NCBI GenBank assembly: GCA_965651135.1
Contig: CBFGRJ010000143.1
Span: 1 to 16,097 of the forward strand
DNA length: 16,097 bases
Source of the DNA: JAICQQ01 sp965651135
GTDB taxonomy: Bacteria; Myxococcota_A; Polyangia; Polyangiales; Polyangiaceae
Direction: 5' to 3'
In this document: positions 6,810 through 14,570 of the stretch, piece after piece
Layout: every line of letters starts with the position of its first letter
Numbering within the stretch: the first letter of the stretch is position 1
Notes under the pieces: generated by a model
The model's input: the letters and a program-made list of their open reading frames with translations, nothing else
Database searches by the model: none
Told to the model about the DNA's origin: nothing
Translations under genes and position numbers: made by a program

Positions 6810-6814
6810 GCACC

Positions 6815-7648
6815 ATGGGCATTTTTGCGCGCCTGGCCCGGCTCATCAAATCCAACATCAACGATCTGATCAGTCGCTCCGAAGATCCGGAGAAAATGCT
6901 GAATCAAATCGTCATCGACATGAACACCCAGCTGATCGAGGCGAAGAAACAGGTCGCCGCCTCGATCGCCGACGAGAAGCGCCTATACAAGCAAAGCGAG
7001 AGCGAGCTCGCGAACGCCAAAGAGTGGGAACGGCGAGCCATGATGGCCGTGCGCGCCGGCGACGACAACCTCGCCAAAGAAGCCCTGGCGCGAAAAAAGG
7101 AGCACGATCAGCTCGCGGAACAGTATCGGGCGCAGTGGCAGAAGCAGAAGCAAGCGGTCGACCAGCTCAAGCTGGCACTGCGTGCCCTGAACTCGAAGAT
7201 CGAAGAAGCCAAACGCAAGAAGACGCTGCTCATTGCGCGTAAGAAACGAGCAGAAGCGCAGAAGGCGATTCAGGAAACCATGAGTGGCCTGCGCAATGCG
7301 AGCGCCTTCGAAGCCTTCGATCGTATGGCCGGCAGGATCGATCAGCTCGAGGCCGAGGCCGAAGCCGGTGCCGAGTTGGCCGAGGAGTACACCGGCGACG
7401 TGCTGGCGCACAAGTTCGGGGAGCTCGAAGCAACCCACGGAGCCGAAGAAGATCTGATGGCGCTCAAACGCAAGATGGGTGTACTGCCCCCGGAGCCCGA
7501 ACCCGAAGCGCGACCGGTCCGCGTCGAAAGAGCCGCTGAGGCCGCTCAGTTCGAGCAGCTGGATCCGCGTGAGCAAGAAGAACTGGCGCGTGCCCTGGCG
7601 GAGCTCGAAGCCGAAGAGCAACAACAAGAGCTACGCGTCAAGCGCTAG
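6815..7648 (+). CDS. PspA/IM30 family membrane-stress protein
   Basis: A 277-residue protein. Residues 1-~215 are a typical PspA/IM30/Vipp1 core. The N-terminus MGIFARLARLIKSNINDLI is the amphipathic membrane-binding helix. SEDPEKMLNQIVIDM is the family signature, and it is followed by long coiled-coil helices rich in Lys, Glu and Ala. The family forms ESCRT-III-like assemblies on the inner membrane that preserve its integrity under stress. Residues about 220-277 are an extra Pro/Glu-rich tail ending in an acidic helix (REQEELARALAELEAEEQ), longer than E. coli PspA (222 residues). The start is the ATG at 6815, 6 bases after the upstream stop, with AGGAG at 6796-6800 rather far away. It lies between the YbjN-like gene and a secreted-protein gene. 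No PspB, PspC or PspF gene is nearby, so its control differs from the enterobacterial system. Confidence 0.93.
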   Translation: MGIFARLARLIKSNINDLISRSEDPEKMLNQIVIDMNTQLIEAKKQVAASIADEKRLYKQSESELANAKEWERRAMMAVRAGDDNLAKEALARKKEHDQLAEQYRAQWQKQKQAVDQLKLALRALNSKIEEAKRKKTLLIARKKRAEAQKAIQETMSGLRNASAFEAFDRMAGRIDQLEAEAEAGAELAEEYTGDVLAHKFGELEATHGAEEDLMALKRKMGVLPPEPEPEARPVRVERAAEAAQFEQLDPREQEELARALAELEAEEQQQELRVKR

Positions 7649-7649
7649 C

Positions 7650-7657
7650 AAAGGAGG
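7650..7657 (+). promoter_or_regulatory. Strong ribosome-binding site
   Basis: AAAGGAGG lies immediately after the PspA stop codon and 5 bases before the ATG at 7663. It is the best Shine-Dalgarno match I see in the window and fixes the start of the secreted FG-GAP-like protein. Translation there need not depend on coupling. Confidence 0.75.
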
Positions 7658-7662
7658 CTCGC

Positions 7663-9582
7663 ATGCCGCCAAAGGCACTCGCACCGGTTTTGACCCTTCT
7701 GCTCGCGCTCATGGCCAAGACAGCCCTGGCCGATACGGTGATCGAAGCGGAGCCGATGCACGATAGGAAGATCCGCATCGATGGGCTCTTGCGCGAGTGG
7801 CCCGCCCAATTCGCGTCGTTCAAAGTGGCCTTGAAAGGTTCATTGAAGGCTTCGGGCTTGGTTGGCTACGACGACAAGAACCTGTACGTCGCGGTAAAAA
7901 CCAACGACGAAAACATCGCTCGCACGCGCGCGGCCGGCGATAGCGAAGACCACGCCACGCTCAGTCTTGCATTCCCCAACAAGCAGGGGCGCTACAGCTC
8001 GGTCAACGTACGACTGTTTCCCGGTGATCCAGGCAAGCTGCCGGGATTGGTCAAGATAGGGAATGCAGTGTCCAAGCAGTCCAAGTTGGTGGAAGCACCG
8101 ATTGAAGGCGGGCTGGTCATCGAAGCCCAGATCCCCTGGGCCGAGCTACCGGCTGCTGCACTAGCGCGCGTTGGGCTCAAGGCGACGCTGCGCTACAGCG
8201 ATGCCGTCAAGAGCGGCGCGATCAAGAACATCGCTGCGACCAGCGCGAAAACCGGTGCTGCCATGCCGTATATGCCCTTGGAGGGCGAGCAAGCGTTGCG
8301 GGGCGCACTCTTGAAGCGACAGGGCTTGTCGGACAAGCCAATACGGCAGGCGTTCGGCAACGTGGTGGGCGATTCGCGTTACGAATGGGTTGCCGTTTTC
8401 GGGCAGTATCTGTGTGTCGTCGGTCCGGGCTATCGCGACGGCAAAGAGTTCTATTACAGCGAGTTGAACATCACGGGGCCCAAACAGCTCACGCGGCTGA
8501 CCCTGGTCGATCTCGACGCTGACGGGCGTTCGGAGGTGCTGGTCCAAAAACACCTGGGCGGCAAGGACAACTATCGAGAGGTGCTGCTCGCATTTCGGAT
8601 CGACCCGAAAGAAGCCCCCGAAGTCGTGTTCGCACACGAGGTGGGCATCGTGACCGAAGAGGGCTCGATCATGAACAAGGTCAAGATCAAGCCGGGCAAG
8701 ATCACGATCGAGCAGGGCAAATCCGAAGGATTCGAGCCCGGCACGTATCAAGAACCGCTCCCGGGAGAAGGCGTCGCTTCCGCACTCTTGCCATGGGAGA
8801 CGGTGAAGAGTCGGACCTTCGAATGGAAGGGCGACCGGATGCAAGCCAGCGATGAAACCGCGTGGAAGCCCAAAGTCCAGAAGGCCTCCGGTCCCAGGCC
8901 TCGCGCATCCAGCGCTGACGACAGGCCCAAGCCGCCTCCCATCCCGCGGCCACCTACCGCGGAAGAAATGCTCGAGCGCGTTTACGCCTTGTACAAGAAA
9001 GATCGCGGCGTCGGACGCCAGAAACCTCGCTTCGATTTCGTCACGGATGTGATTGGCGATACACGAACGGAGCGCGTGCTGGTGCACGGCAAAGACATCG
9101 TCGTCTTCGGCGAAGGGTTTCGCGAGGGACAGAGCTATGCGTTCATCAATGTCGGCGTCAAAGAGCCGGAAGACATTCTGCACGCGACGGCGCGGGACTT
9201 GACCGGAGACGGCAAAGCCGAAATCATCGTACGCGGTGTGTTGCGTGCCAAGGCGAGCAAAGAGCTTGGGGGAGACATCGTCGAGCGCTATGCGCTGTTC
9301 GTCTACAAGGTCATGGGAGAAAAGCTCGAACGCATCTTCGCCGCTGAAACCGGGAGAGCGCTGGGGTCGCAGCGTATTCTCGGCGCCGTGCTGTTTGCTC
9401 CTCGCGAGCGCGGCGTCGCGATCGAGCTTGGGCCGGGGCGCGCCATAGGATGGTCCGAGAAGAACTATCCTTTTCCCGAAGACACGTTGCCCGCCGGCGG
9501 GCTCGAGCCCCTGGCGCTACCGTGGGGTGAGCTCGGGCAGCGAAGCTATCGCTTTCAGGGCGGTCATTACACCAACGAATAG
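7663..9582 (+). CDS. Secreted protein with CBM9/DOMON-like domain and two FG-GAP-like modules
   Basis: A 639-residue exported protein. Residues 1-23 form a signal peptide (Leu/Ala-rich core, likely cleaved after ALA23). Residues about 33-190 resemble a CBM9/DOMON-like beta-sandwich (IRIDGLLREWP; VGYDDKNLYVAVKTND; VIEAQIPWAEL), as in proteins annotated as carbohydrate-binding family 9-like. Then come two related modules, about 231-390 and 457-639. Each runs from a VVGDSR/VIGDTR start through a VVGPGYRDG/VFGEGFREG element to a calcium-binding-like loop (DLDADGRSEVLV, DLTGDGKAEIIV), and each ends near LPW with a basic-aromatic strand. A Pro-rich linker (about 400-440) separates them. No catalytic motif is visible. 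It is likely periplasmic or outer-surface, with a binding role. It follows pspA by 14 bp, so it is probably in the same transcript. Confidence 0.75.
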   Translation: MPPKALAPVLTLLLALMAKTALADTVIEAEPMHDRKIRIDGLLREWPAQFASFKVALKGSLKASGLVGYDDKNLYVAVKTNDENIARTRAAGDSEDHATLSLAFPNKQGRYSSVNVRLFPGDPGKLPGLVKIGNAVSKQSKLVEAPIEGGLVIEAQIPWAELPAAALARVGLKATLRYSDAVKSGAIKNIAATSAKTGAAMPYMPLEGEQALRGALLKRQGLSDKPIRQAFGNVVGDSRYEWVAVFGQYLCVVGPGYRDGKEFYYSELNITGPKQLTRLTLVDLDADGRSEVLVQKHLGGKDNYREVLLAFRIDPKEAPEVVFAHEVGIVTEEGSIMNKVKIKPGKITIEQGKSEGFEPGTYQEPLPGEGVASALLPWETVKSRTFEWKGDRMQASDETAWKPKVQKASGPRPRASSADDRPKPPPIPRPPTAEEMLERVYALYKKDRGVGRQKPRFDFVTDVIGDTRTERVLVHGKDIVVFGEGFREGQSYAFINVGVKEPEDILHATARDLTGDGKAEIIVRGVLRAKASKELGGDIVERYALFVYKVMGEKLERIFAAETGRALGSQRILGAVLFAPRERGVAIELGPGRAIGWSEKNYPFPEDTLPAGGLEPLALPWGELGQRSYRFQGGHYTNE

Positions 9583-9655
9583 CCCAACCTAGCCAAGCTC
9601 TTCGAGCCGGCCAAGGCGCACCGTCATTCTGACCCGGGCGACCGAAGTTGCAGGC

Positions 9656-9660
9656 GGGAG
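9656..9660 (+). promoter_or_regulatory. Ribosome-binding site bearing on COG0523 start
   Basis: GGGAG ends 6 bases before an in-frame TTG at 9667. The ATG at 9694 has no comparable site. This supports a TTG start that would add nine residues to the COG0523 protein. It has to be weighed against the usual preference for ATG. Confidence 0.4.
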
Positions 9661-9693
9661 CCCTCATTGCTAGCTTCTGGCAACCCATCCAAC

Positions 9694-10944
9694 ATGAGCC
9701 ACTCATCGCGCCCAGCGCCGTCGCTACCCGTTACCGTTATTTCGGGGTTCGTGGGGGCTGGCAAGACGACTTTAGTCAACCACCTGCTCAACAACGCCAG
9801 CGGGCTGCGAATCGGTGTGCTCGTCAACGACATGGGATCGGTGAACCCCGACGCTCGCAAGATCAAAAGCCGTTCGACACCCATTTCGGGTGCTGCCGCC
9901 GAAGTCGTCGAGCTCAACAACGGCTGCATTTGCTGCACGCTCAGGGATGAGTTCGTTCTGCGAGTAGCGGACATGGCACGGCGCGGCGAGCTCGACTGCC
10001 TGATTGTCGAGGCTACCGGCATCTCCGAACCCCTCCCCATCGCGCTGGGCTTCGAGCAACCCGAGAGCGACGGTCGTTTCCTGGGTGAGGTAGCACACCT
10101 CGATACGCTGGTTACCGTCGTCGACGCTCGACACTTCTTGAGCGACTGGGATCGCGCTCTATCGCTCTCCGAGCTGGGCATCGCGCTCGACGAAAACGAC
10201 GGTCGTAGCGTGGCCGACTTGTTGGCTGAGCAGGTCGAGGTAGCCAACGTGGTACTCGTGAACAAAGCAGACTTGCTGAGTGCCGACGACCTCGAAAGGC
10301 TATGCAGCGTGTTGCGGAACCTGAACCCCGAAGCCGATCTGATGGCAACCATGTTCGGAGTGGTTCCGCTCGATTCGGTGCTGCTTTCCGAGTCGTTCGA
10401 CCCCACCCGGTTGGGCAACATTCCGCCATGGGGTGAAGGTCGCGTGGCAGATCGCTTTGGCGTCTCCAGCTTCGTATACCGCGCCCGGCGCCCCTTTCAT
10501 CCGGAACGGCTCTGGGAGGTGTTGCACTCCGAATGGCCGGGCGTCCTGCGCAGCAAGGGTCTGTTCTGGCTCGCTTCGCGAATGACCGAATCCGGCTTCT
10601 GGTCACAAGCTGGAACCGTCTGCAGTGCAGAAGGCGCAGGGCGCTGGTGGGCCACCGTACCCGAGTCAGACTGGCCCGAAGACGAGGATTTGAGGGGCAG
10701 CATTGCCGACGAGTTCAAAGGCCCCTTCGGCGATCGAAGACAGGAGCTCGTGGTCGTCGGCATCGAAATGGATCAAGTCGCCTTGAGAAAGCGCCTCGAC
10801 CAGTGTCTGCTCGACGATGACGAAATGAAGATGGGCCCCATCGGCTGGCTGCATCTCAATGATCCGTTTCCGGCTTGGTCCAGCGATCAAGAGGACGAAT
10901 CGCAGCTGCAGGTCCGGCTGCGCCGCGAACTGCCTCGAGCCTGA
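9694..10944 (+). CDS. COG0523 (CobW/YeiR/ZNG1-type) metal-chaperone GTPase
   Basis: A 416-residue P-loop GTPase of the G3E family; members deliver zinc, cobalt or other metals to target enzymes. Visible in order: Walker A GFVGAGKTT (18-26), VNDMG (44-48), the metal-binding CxCC in NNGCICCTL (78-81), EATGISEP (106-113), VVDARHF, the guanine-specificity motif NKAD (190-193), then a CobW C-terminal domain with SSFVYRARRPFHPERL and SKGLFWLASR. The acidic stretch around residues 340-380 and the C-terminal tail are typical of the longer proteobacterial type. Which metal it handles cannot be told: there are no cobalamin genes nearby and no clear Zur box in the 111-bp upstream spacer. ATG 9694 is chosen; TTG 9667 has the better ribosome-binding site. 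cmoB follows closely downstream. Confidence 0.92.
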   Translation: MSHSSRPAPSLPVTVISGFVGAGKTTLVNHLLNNASGLRIGVLVNDMGSVNPDARKIKSRSTPISGAAAEVVELNNGCICCTLRDEFVLRVADMARRGELDCLIVEATGISEPLPIALGFEQPESDGRFLGEVAHLDTLVTVVDARHFLSDWDRALSLSELGIALDENDGRSVADLLAEQVEVANVVLVNKADLLSADDLERLCSVLRNLNPEADLMATMFGVVPLDSVLLSESFDPTRLGNIPPWGEGRVADRFGVSSFVYRARRPFHPERLWEVLHSEWPGVLRSKGLFWLASRMTESGFWSQAGTVCSAEGAGRWWATVPESDWPEDEDLRGSIADEFKGPFGDRRQELVVVGIEMDQVALRKRLDQCLLDDDEMKMGPIGWLHLNDPFPAWSSDQEDESQLQVRLRRELPRA

Positions 10945-10976
10945 CGACAGCGCGCCGTGCGCGCAGACGAATCCAA

Positions 10977-11975
10977 GTGTCGAGCGACTCCGTCTTCGAA
11001 CGACCCCTTCACTTCGAGCCCATCGAAGCGACGCTGGCGCGCTTCGGATTCGTCGACACCATAGCTCCATGTGACGCGGCCGCGACGAACCTGGTACGCC
11101 ATGGCGACTACCCCCGTTGGCGCCAGGCGCTCGATCGCCTGCCGCGTGTCGAAGCGTCGCTCGTCGAGCTCGCGACGCGAGCCGTGACGATCGGGACACG
11201 GGCCGAGTGCACCCCCGACGAACGCTCACGCATTTTGGTGACTCTGCGTAAGCTCTGCCCGTGGCGAAAGGGTCCTTTCGTCGTGTTCGGCGAGCGAGTC
11301 GACGCCGAGTGGCGTTCGGACATGAAGTGGGCGCGCGTGGAAGCGGCGATCGAGCCACTGAACCAGCGCCGTGTCCTCGATGTGGGTTCGGGCAATGGAT
11401 ACTATTGTTTGCGAGCTCTCGGGGCCGGGGCAGCCGCGGTGCTCGGCATCGATCCGGGCTTACTGTCGGTCATGCAGTTCGAGGCCCTGCGACGACTGCT
11501 GCCCGACTTACCGGTTGCCGTACTGCCGCTGCGGTTCGAAGACCTGCCGCAACACCCGACCGGTTTCGATACCGTGTTCTCGATGGGCGTACTCTCGCAT
11601 CGGCGCGATCCGCTGGACCATCTGCGGCGGCTCCGGGAAATAATCGCCAAAGACGGTCAACTGGTTCTGGAAACGTTGGTCATCAGCCCACGCCACGGGC
11701 ACCAGCTGGTTCCGGAGCATCGCTACGCGCGCATGCGAAACGTCTGGTGCATCCCCTCCACGACGCTTTTGTTGGACTGGGTGAAAAGCACCGGCTTCGT
11801 GCGCATCGAGCTGGTCAGCGTGACGCCGACGACTCCCGAGGAACAACGAGCGACGGAATGGATGCCCCACCACTCGCTGTCGGATGCGCTCGACCCCACG
11901 AACCGAGCACTCACCGTCGAAGGCTACCCGGCGCCCGAGCGCGCCTTGCTCGTGGCGCACAAGCCCGCTGCATGA
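10977..11975 (+). CDS. cmoB: tRNA U34 carboxymethyltransferase (CmoB)
   Basis: CmoB moves a carboxymethyl group from carboxy-SAM to 5-hydroxyuridine at tRNA position 34, giving cmo5U. The match to E. coli CmoB is clear: PWRKGPF, AEWRSDMKW, VLDVGSGNGYY, GIDPGLLSVMQFEALRRLL, FSMGVLSHRRDPLDHL, LVLETLVI, EEQRATEWM, VEGYPAPERALL. A GTG start at 10977 gives 332 residues (E. coli 323) and a constant offset of 7, so Lys98, Trp112, Lys117, Gly137 and Arg322 match E. coli Lys91, Trp105, Lys110, Gly130 and Arg315. The position of E. coli Tyr200 is Ser207 here, which is unusual. An earlier in-frame start at 10875 would overlap the upstream gene and adds Arg/Ala-rich sequence typical of out-of-frame reading. 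cmoA, which makes carboxy-SAM, is not in the window. Confidence 0.94.
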   Translation: MSSDSVFERPLHFEPIEATLARFGFVDTIAPCDAAATNLVRHGDYPRWRQALDRLPRVEASLVELATRAVTIGTRAECTPDERSRILVTLRKLCPWRKGPFVVFGERVDAEWRSDMKWARVEAAIEPLNQRRVLDVGSGNGYYCLRALGAGAAAVLGIDPGLLSVMQFEALRRLLPDLPVAVLPLRFEDLPQHPTGFDTVFSMGVLSHRRDPLDHLRRLREIIAKDGQLVLETLVISPRHGHQLVPEHRYARMRNVWCIPSTTLLLDWVKSTGFVRIELVSVTPTTPEEQRATEWMPHHSLSDALDPTNRALTVEGYPAPERALLVAHKPAA

Positions 11976-11991
11976 CACTAGCTAGCCGTGC

Positions 11992-13161
11992 CTATTCTGC
12001 AGACCCCTGAAGCTGCGCGAACGAGCGCGGCTGCGCTGCACTCGTACATTCTTGCCAACAACGCTGCTCGAGGTCTTCGCGCTGTTGTTTGGCCTGCTCG
12101 AGCACCTGTCGCAATGCCGTAGCCAATGCACGGTCGCGGCCTCGCATCGCCTTTTCGTAGCGCTTGGCGACCAGGCGCTCGAATTGAACACTATCTTGGT
12201 GGTGCCCGAGCAGGGTTTGCAAGTGTTTCGCGCGATCATGAATGTCTGCGTAACGTTCGCCCAGCACCGGCTCGATCAACTCCGCCGAATAGCGTAGGCG
12301 CTTCAAGCTGAGCCTGAAGCGATGTAGCTCTTCTGCGCTTGGCTGTTTGGCGCGGGGGCGAGCACGCTGCATCGCTTCGAGCACCGGTTCGAAAGCGACC
12401 TGGGCGATCAGCTCGAAGGTGGCGCTCGGGCTTGTCGCGCGTAGGGCCAGTTGGTCGAGCACCGCCCGGAGCGCAGCCGACAGCGCCCAAGGCTCGATAC
12501 GAGAGAGCCGTCGCCGCCCTCGGCGAGCGCAGGCGCGCCGCTTGCGCTTGACTCGCTCCAGCAGGTGACGCAGAGCAATGCGCTCGGGTTCGGAGCTGGC
12601 ATCGGCAATGCGCCGTTCTAGGTGCTCGATCTGAACGTCGGCGTCTCTCAAATCTCGGACGGCACGGGTGATTCGGCGCAGGGGGCTGCGCGCCTGCTCG
12701 ACCAAGCGAGGCTCGACGAAGGGCTCGAACATGTCCACGAATGCTCGAAGCCTTCTGGAGGTGACGCGCAGCTGATGCACGGCCTCCACGGGATCCTGAT
12801 CGCGCTCGAACTCCCACAGGCGCTGAAGCCGAATGGCGTGGCGTTCGACGAGCCGCGTCAGGTGCGCCATACCAGGCCCGGGCTGCGCGGAGCTCACAGG
12901 CTGCGCCGTGGCCACAACGACCCCAGAAGCTTGCAGCACGCGCCGCACGTAATCGTCCAGCAAGGCGCGCAAGGCGAATGCAGCGTCGGTGTCGGGCTTG
13001 CCCGTCACTCGCGTGGCCAAGCGCCGAGCCAGCGGAGAGACCAAGGGCTTCATGCGCTCGACGGCAATGCCGGCCTCCCGCTCGACGCCCGCAAGGGCGC
13101 GGCCCAGGGACTGCCTTGCGAGATGGCGCCAGCGCCCGGCATCAAGCATCGAAAATGCCAT
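11992..13161 (-). CDS. CHAD domain protein
   Basis: A 389-residue protein rich in Arg and Leu. A CHAD domain covers about 95-360. Its two internal halves are marked by VHQLRVTSRRLRAFVDMFEPF (His129 and the RRLR group) and LHRFRLSLKRLRYSAELIEPVLG (His280, KRLRY), then LQTLLGHHQDSVQFERL. CHAD is an all-helical domain with strongly basic patches that binds inorganic polyphosphate and is often found in polyphosphate granule proteins. The CYTH domain often fused to it is absent. The N-terminal 95 residues are a helical extension of unknown role. The start at 13161 has no strong ribosome-binding site; Met5 is an alternative. It lies 73 bp downstream of the GT21 gene on the same strand, and its end is 16 bp from convergent cmoB. 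Confidence 0.9.
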   Translation of the reverse strand: MAFSMLDAGRWRHLARQSLGRALAGVEREAGIAVERMKPLVSPLARRLATRVTGKPDTDAAFALRALLDDYVRRVLQASGVVVATAQPVSSAQPGPGMAHLTRLVERHAIRLQRLWEFERDQDPVEAVHQLRVTSRRLRAFVDMFEPFVEPRLVEQARSPLRRITRAVRDLRDADVQIEHLERRIADASSEPERIALRHLLERVKRKRRACARRGRRRLSRIEPWALSAALRAVLDQLALRATSPSATFELIAQVAFEPVLEAMQRARPRAKQPSAEELHRFRLSLKRLRYSAELIEPVLGERYADIHDRAKHLQTLLGHHQDSVQFERLVAKRYEKAMRGRDRALATALRQVLEQAKQQREDLEQRCWQECTSAAQPRSFAQLQGSAE

Positions 13162-13234
13162 ACTGCTTACGCTTTACGCCACTGGTGATTGGGTGCAAAC
13201 ACCGGCTAACGAAGGGCGCGCGCCAGGCCCCAAT

Positions 13235-14461
13235 TCACGAGTTTGCCGCTGAATAATGACGTACGGAATCGGTGGACTCCGCCCGGTCGTACAACGTGAG
13301 GCGCGTTCCGTCACCGATCAAGAGTTGGGTACCTCGCCATTCCACGCGACGCCGAACGGCCCCCTGAAGCCAGATCCAAACGTTCAATACATCGGCAATC
13401 AAGAGCCAGCGAAGCGCGCGACGATAGGTTCCGCCGGGAGAAAGCCAAACCATGGAACCAACATCGAGCAGCAGCTTGGCTCCGAGGATGATCAAACCCG
13501 CCATCACGAACGCCTGTGCTGAGCCCTCCTCGGTAGGCACTGATGCCGAATCCGAGAACGAGGCCACCCCGATGAGCGCGCCAGCCCACAGCGTGGCGTT
13601 GGCCAAAAGCTCGGCAAGGTAGGCCATCATCGAGGTCCGCCGGCGCATTTGGCACCAGCGCACGTGTCGCCGCAAGCTATCTCCCACGGCCGAGCAATGA
13701 GTGCGCGTCGGCAAGCGCAACGGGCAAAGGCGGACCTCGAAGCCGGCGCGGCGAAACAAGCGGCCCAGCACGTAATCTTCGGCAAGCACGTCGCGCACGC
13801 TCTGCCAGCCCCCCAGTCGATTCAGCTCCGATAATCGAAACATCATCGATTTGCCGATCACGCAGCTGTGCCTGATGAACAGCTTCGTGAAGCACACCGC
13901 CCTCAAGATGAACAAGTTCAGGATCAGGTTGTCCACGCTGCCACCCGGCGTCGTCTCCCCAAAGCCCACCAGCGGGCTCGAGACAAGGCCGGTGTTGGGT
14001 CGAGCATAGCTGTCGACCATCGCCCTGAGGTAACCGGGCGGAGCGAACACGCTTGCATCCGAAATCAGCACCAGATCGAAGCGCGCATGCCGAGCGAGCT
14101 CCGCGCAGAGCCGAACCTTTGGATTCAGTCCCAATGGCTTGGGCGACGTCACGACCCTGCAGGGTATGTGCGGATACTCGCGAGCCAGACGGTGCACCAC
14201 CGCGAGGGCTGGATCGAATGGATCTTCGGCACCAAACACGAGCTCGAACTGGTGCCAGTCCTGTTCGAACACGGACCTGAGGTTTTGCTCGAGGTTTGGA
14301 TCCGCGCCCTTGAGCGGCTTGAGCACGGTAACGCCCGAGCTAGGCGTCGCGCACTTCAGCGACGGCTTGCGCACCAACCAGAAGACCGCTAGCTGCCCCA
14401 GCACCTGAACTGCGAGAGCCCAGATAGCCAACGTCAACAGAGTGCACGAAAGCAGCGTCAT
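13235..14461 (-). CDS. GT21 family glycosyltransferase (HpnI / ceramide glucosyltransferase-like)
   Basis: A 408-residue membrane glycosyltransferase. It has an N-terminal helix (about 5-30), a GT-A catalytic domain (about 43-275), and three C-terminal membrane segments (about 284-304, 317-338, 352-369). Motifs of family GT21 are in order: VTVLKPLKGAD (45-54), FGAEDPFDPA with Asp80, LNPKV (112-116), LISDAS with Asp135, LAEDYVLGRLFRRAG with Asp229, and RHVRW (265-269) for the (Q/R)xxRW motif. GT21 includes eukaryotic ceramide glucosyltransferase and bacterial HpnI, which adds N-acetylglucosamine to bacteriohopanetetrol. No hopanoid genes are next to it, and myxobacteria can make sphingolipids, so the acceptor is open. 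The second motif lacks the second Asp often seen there. It acts at the cytoplasmic face of the inner membrane. Confidence 0.88.
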   Translation of the reverse strand: MTLLSCTLLTLAIWALAVQVLGQLAVFWLVRKPSLKCATPSSGVTVLKPLKGADPNLEQNLRSVFEQDWHQFELVFGAEDPFDPALAVVHRLAREYPHIPCRVVTSPKPLGLNPKVRLCAELARHARFDLVLISDASVFAPPGYLRAMVDSYARPNTGLVSSPLVGFGETTPGGSVDNLILNLFILRAVCFTKLFIRHSCVIGKSMMFRLSELNRLGGWQSVRDVLAEDYVLGRLFRRAGFEVRLCPLRLPTRTHCSAVGDSLRRHVRWCQMRRRTSMMAYLAELLANATLWAGALIGVASFSDSASVPTEEGSAQAFVMAGLIILGAKLLLDVGSMVWLSPGGTYRRALRWLLIADVLNVWIWLQGAVRRRVEWRGTQLLIGDGTRLTLYDRAESTDSVRHYSAANS

Positions 14462-14527
14462 CGGTGGATCCTCGCGCTTTGCTGGCGCCTACCATGCCAG
14501 AAATGGGCTCGTCATGCTTGACGACCC

Positions 14528-14550
14528 GGCAACACCTTCGTGGCGTTGCC
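14528..14550. promoter_or_regulatory. Hairpin in GT21 upstream region
   Basis: GGCAAC (14528-14533) pairs with GTTGCC (14545-14550). After one A-C mismatch, CC pairs with GG around a TTCGT loop. No T-run follows on either side. It may be in the leader of the minus-strand GT21 transcript. Confidence 0.3.
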
Positions 14551-14560
14551 CCACACCACT

Positions 14561-14570
14561 GGGCTAGCCC
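14561..14570. promoter_or_regulatory. 10-bp perfect palindrome
   Basis: GGGCTAGCCC is self-complementary, and the adjoining CCTAGG (14569-14574) is a second, overlapping palindrome. It lies about 100 bp upstream of the GT21 start and could be an operator. A 10-bp palindrome can also arise by chance. Confidence 0.25.

Noticed and set aside
6212..6814. An N-terminal extension of the PspA frame by about 200 residues.
   Set aside because: The family signature begins exactly at the ATG at 6815, and the upstream part overlaps the YbjN-like gene and the guaB start.
8161..9183. A 340-codon open frame on the minus strand.
   Set aside because: It is antisense to the secreted FG-GAP-like gene, which has a signal peptide, a strong ribosome-binding site and recognisable domains. 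The minus-strand product has no recognisable motif and fits the long shadow frames of GC-rich DNA.
9583..9693. A Zur box or cobalamin riboswitch upstream of the COG0523 gene.
   Set aside because: No AT-rich palindrome of the Zur type and no B12-box-like element were visible in the 111-bp spacer.
11261..12010. A 249-codon open frame on the plus strand.
   Set aside because: It overlaps cmoB in another frame and its composition (Arg/Ala/Gly-rich) is that of a shadow frame.
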